Source: Brevundimonas albigilva (GTDB lineage: Bacteria; Pseudomonadota; Alphaproteobacteria; Caulobacterales; Caulobacteraceae). From it: DNA of 64,000 nt. The DNA is taken from the NCBI RefSeq assembly GCF_023503965.1, contig NZ_CP097298.1, forward strand, positions 1,815,001 to 1,879,000, written 5' to 3'. The notes under the pieces were generated by a model. It saw nothing but the letters and a program-made list of their open reading frames with translations, searched no databases and was not told the origin of the DNA. Of the stretch, positions 63,664 through 64,000 are shown in pieces. Made by a program: the position numbers and the translations under genes. Within the stretch, counting starts at the first letter, position 1. Each line of letters starts with the position of its first letter.

Positions 63664-64000
63664 GCGTGATCGACGCCTCGGCCGTCCTGGCTGTCATCAA
63701 ACGCGAACGCGGGTCCGAAGTCGTCGCCGCCCGCCTGCCCGACGCCGTCATCTCGCACGTCAATCTGGCGGAGGTGATCAGCCGCCTGGTCCGCGACGGA
63801 CGGAACGACGCCGAGATCGACCTGATCCTCGATTCGCTGGACCTCAACCCGGTCGAAACCACCCTGGGCCAGGCCCGGAACGCCGGCGCCCGCGCTGGGA
63901 TCAAGGATCTGTCGCTGGGCGACCGCTTCTGCATCGCGCTCGGAGAAGAGCGCAACGAACCCCTCATCACCGCCGACACCGACTGGGCAAAGCTCGATGT
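63660..64000 (+). CDS. VapC/FitB-like PIN-domain toxin, truncated by the window end
   Basis: At least 113 residues visible. PIN acidic residues: Asp5 in SVIDASAVLAVI, Glu in HVNLAEVISRL, Asp in LSLGDRFCIALG and Asp in ITADTDW. A type II ribonuclease toxin. ATG 63660 overlaps the antitoxin stop. The gene continues past 64000, so whether atpD follows cannot be seen. Confidence 0.88.
   Translation, partial: MSVIDASAVLAVIKRERGSEVVAARLPDAVISHVNLAEVISRLVRDGRNDAEIDLILDSLDLNPVETTLGQARNAGARAGIKDLSLGDRFCIALGEERNEPLITADTDWAKLD

Overview
The window is high-GC DNA from an alphaproteobacterium. The gene content points to Caulobacteraceae, probably Brevundimonas or a close relative. The best markers are a DivL-type cell-cycle kinase (H-box Tyr replacing His), the tol-pal-cpoB order, the class I ribonucleotide reductase, two TonB-dependent receptors and the split atp operon (atpH-atpA-atpG). 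The species assignment is inference.

Layout: 1-6.6 kb, tolQRAB-pal-cpoB envelope cluster, interrupted by an antisense VapBC-like toxin-antitoxin pair between tolA and tolB and by a DUF3667 membrane protein between pal and cpoB. 6.6-9.9 kb, tilS-ftsH. 10-16.4 kb, acyltransferase, a membrane protein with a small winged-helix regulator, rnk-like, folP, two small DMT proteins, thiD, VOC protein, nucleotidyltransferase. 16.4-25.9 kb, divL, metallopeptidase, ubiG, lysC, ptsP, RodZ-like protein, SDR enzyme. 26-31.5 kb, OmpA-like porin, KpsS-like capsule protein, and a TonB-dependent receptor preceded by a three-repeat Pho-box-like array. 31.6-33.5 kb, aguAB (agmatine to putrescine). 33.5-45.4 kb, hybrid kinase, a nucleotidyltransferase/metallophosphoesterase pair, ABC ATPase, CoA-transferase, PAP2 phosphatase, ribonucleotide reductase with an NrdR-like box, a secreted unknown, gamma-glutamyltransferase. 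45.5 kb, tRNA-Arg(ACG). 46-53 kb, second TonB-dependent receptor, M48 protease, cytochrome c maturation genes ccmABCD-ccmG. 53.3-57.1 kb, aconitase, then an Xre/RES toxin-antitoxin module with a two-palindrome operator. 57.1-60 kb, repeat element, OxyR-like regulator, glutaminyl cyclase, TerC. 60.3-64 kb, atpHAG followed by a FitA/VapC toxin-antitoxin pair where atpD would be expected.

About 28 reading-frame breaks occur in conserved, often essential genes (tolA, tolB, pal, tilS, ftsH, lysC, nrdA, divL, ccmB and others). Almost all are explained by one missing base, usually in a G or C run, and each gene resumes in the next frame with intact motifs. This looks like uncorrected sequencing error rather than gene decay, so these genes are given at full extent as probably functional CDSs with the break position stated.

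The most interesting biology is regulatory and positional: toxin-antitoxin pairs lodged inside the tol and atp operons, the Pho-box array before a TonB receptor, the palindromes flanking the RES-module promoter, an OxyR lacking its second redox cysteine, and an uncharacterised nucleotidyltransferase/phosphoesterase pair.
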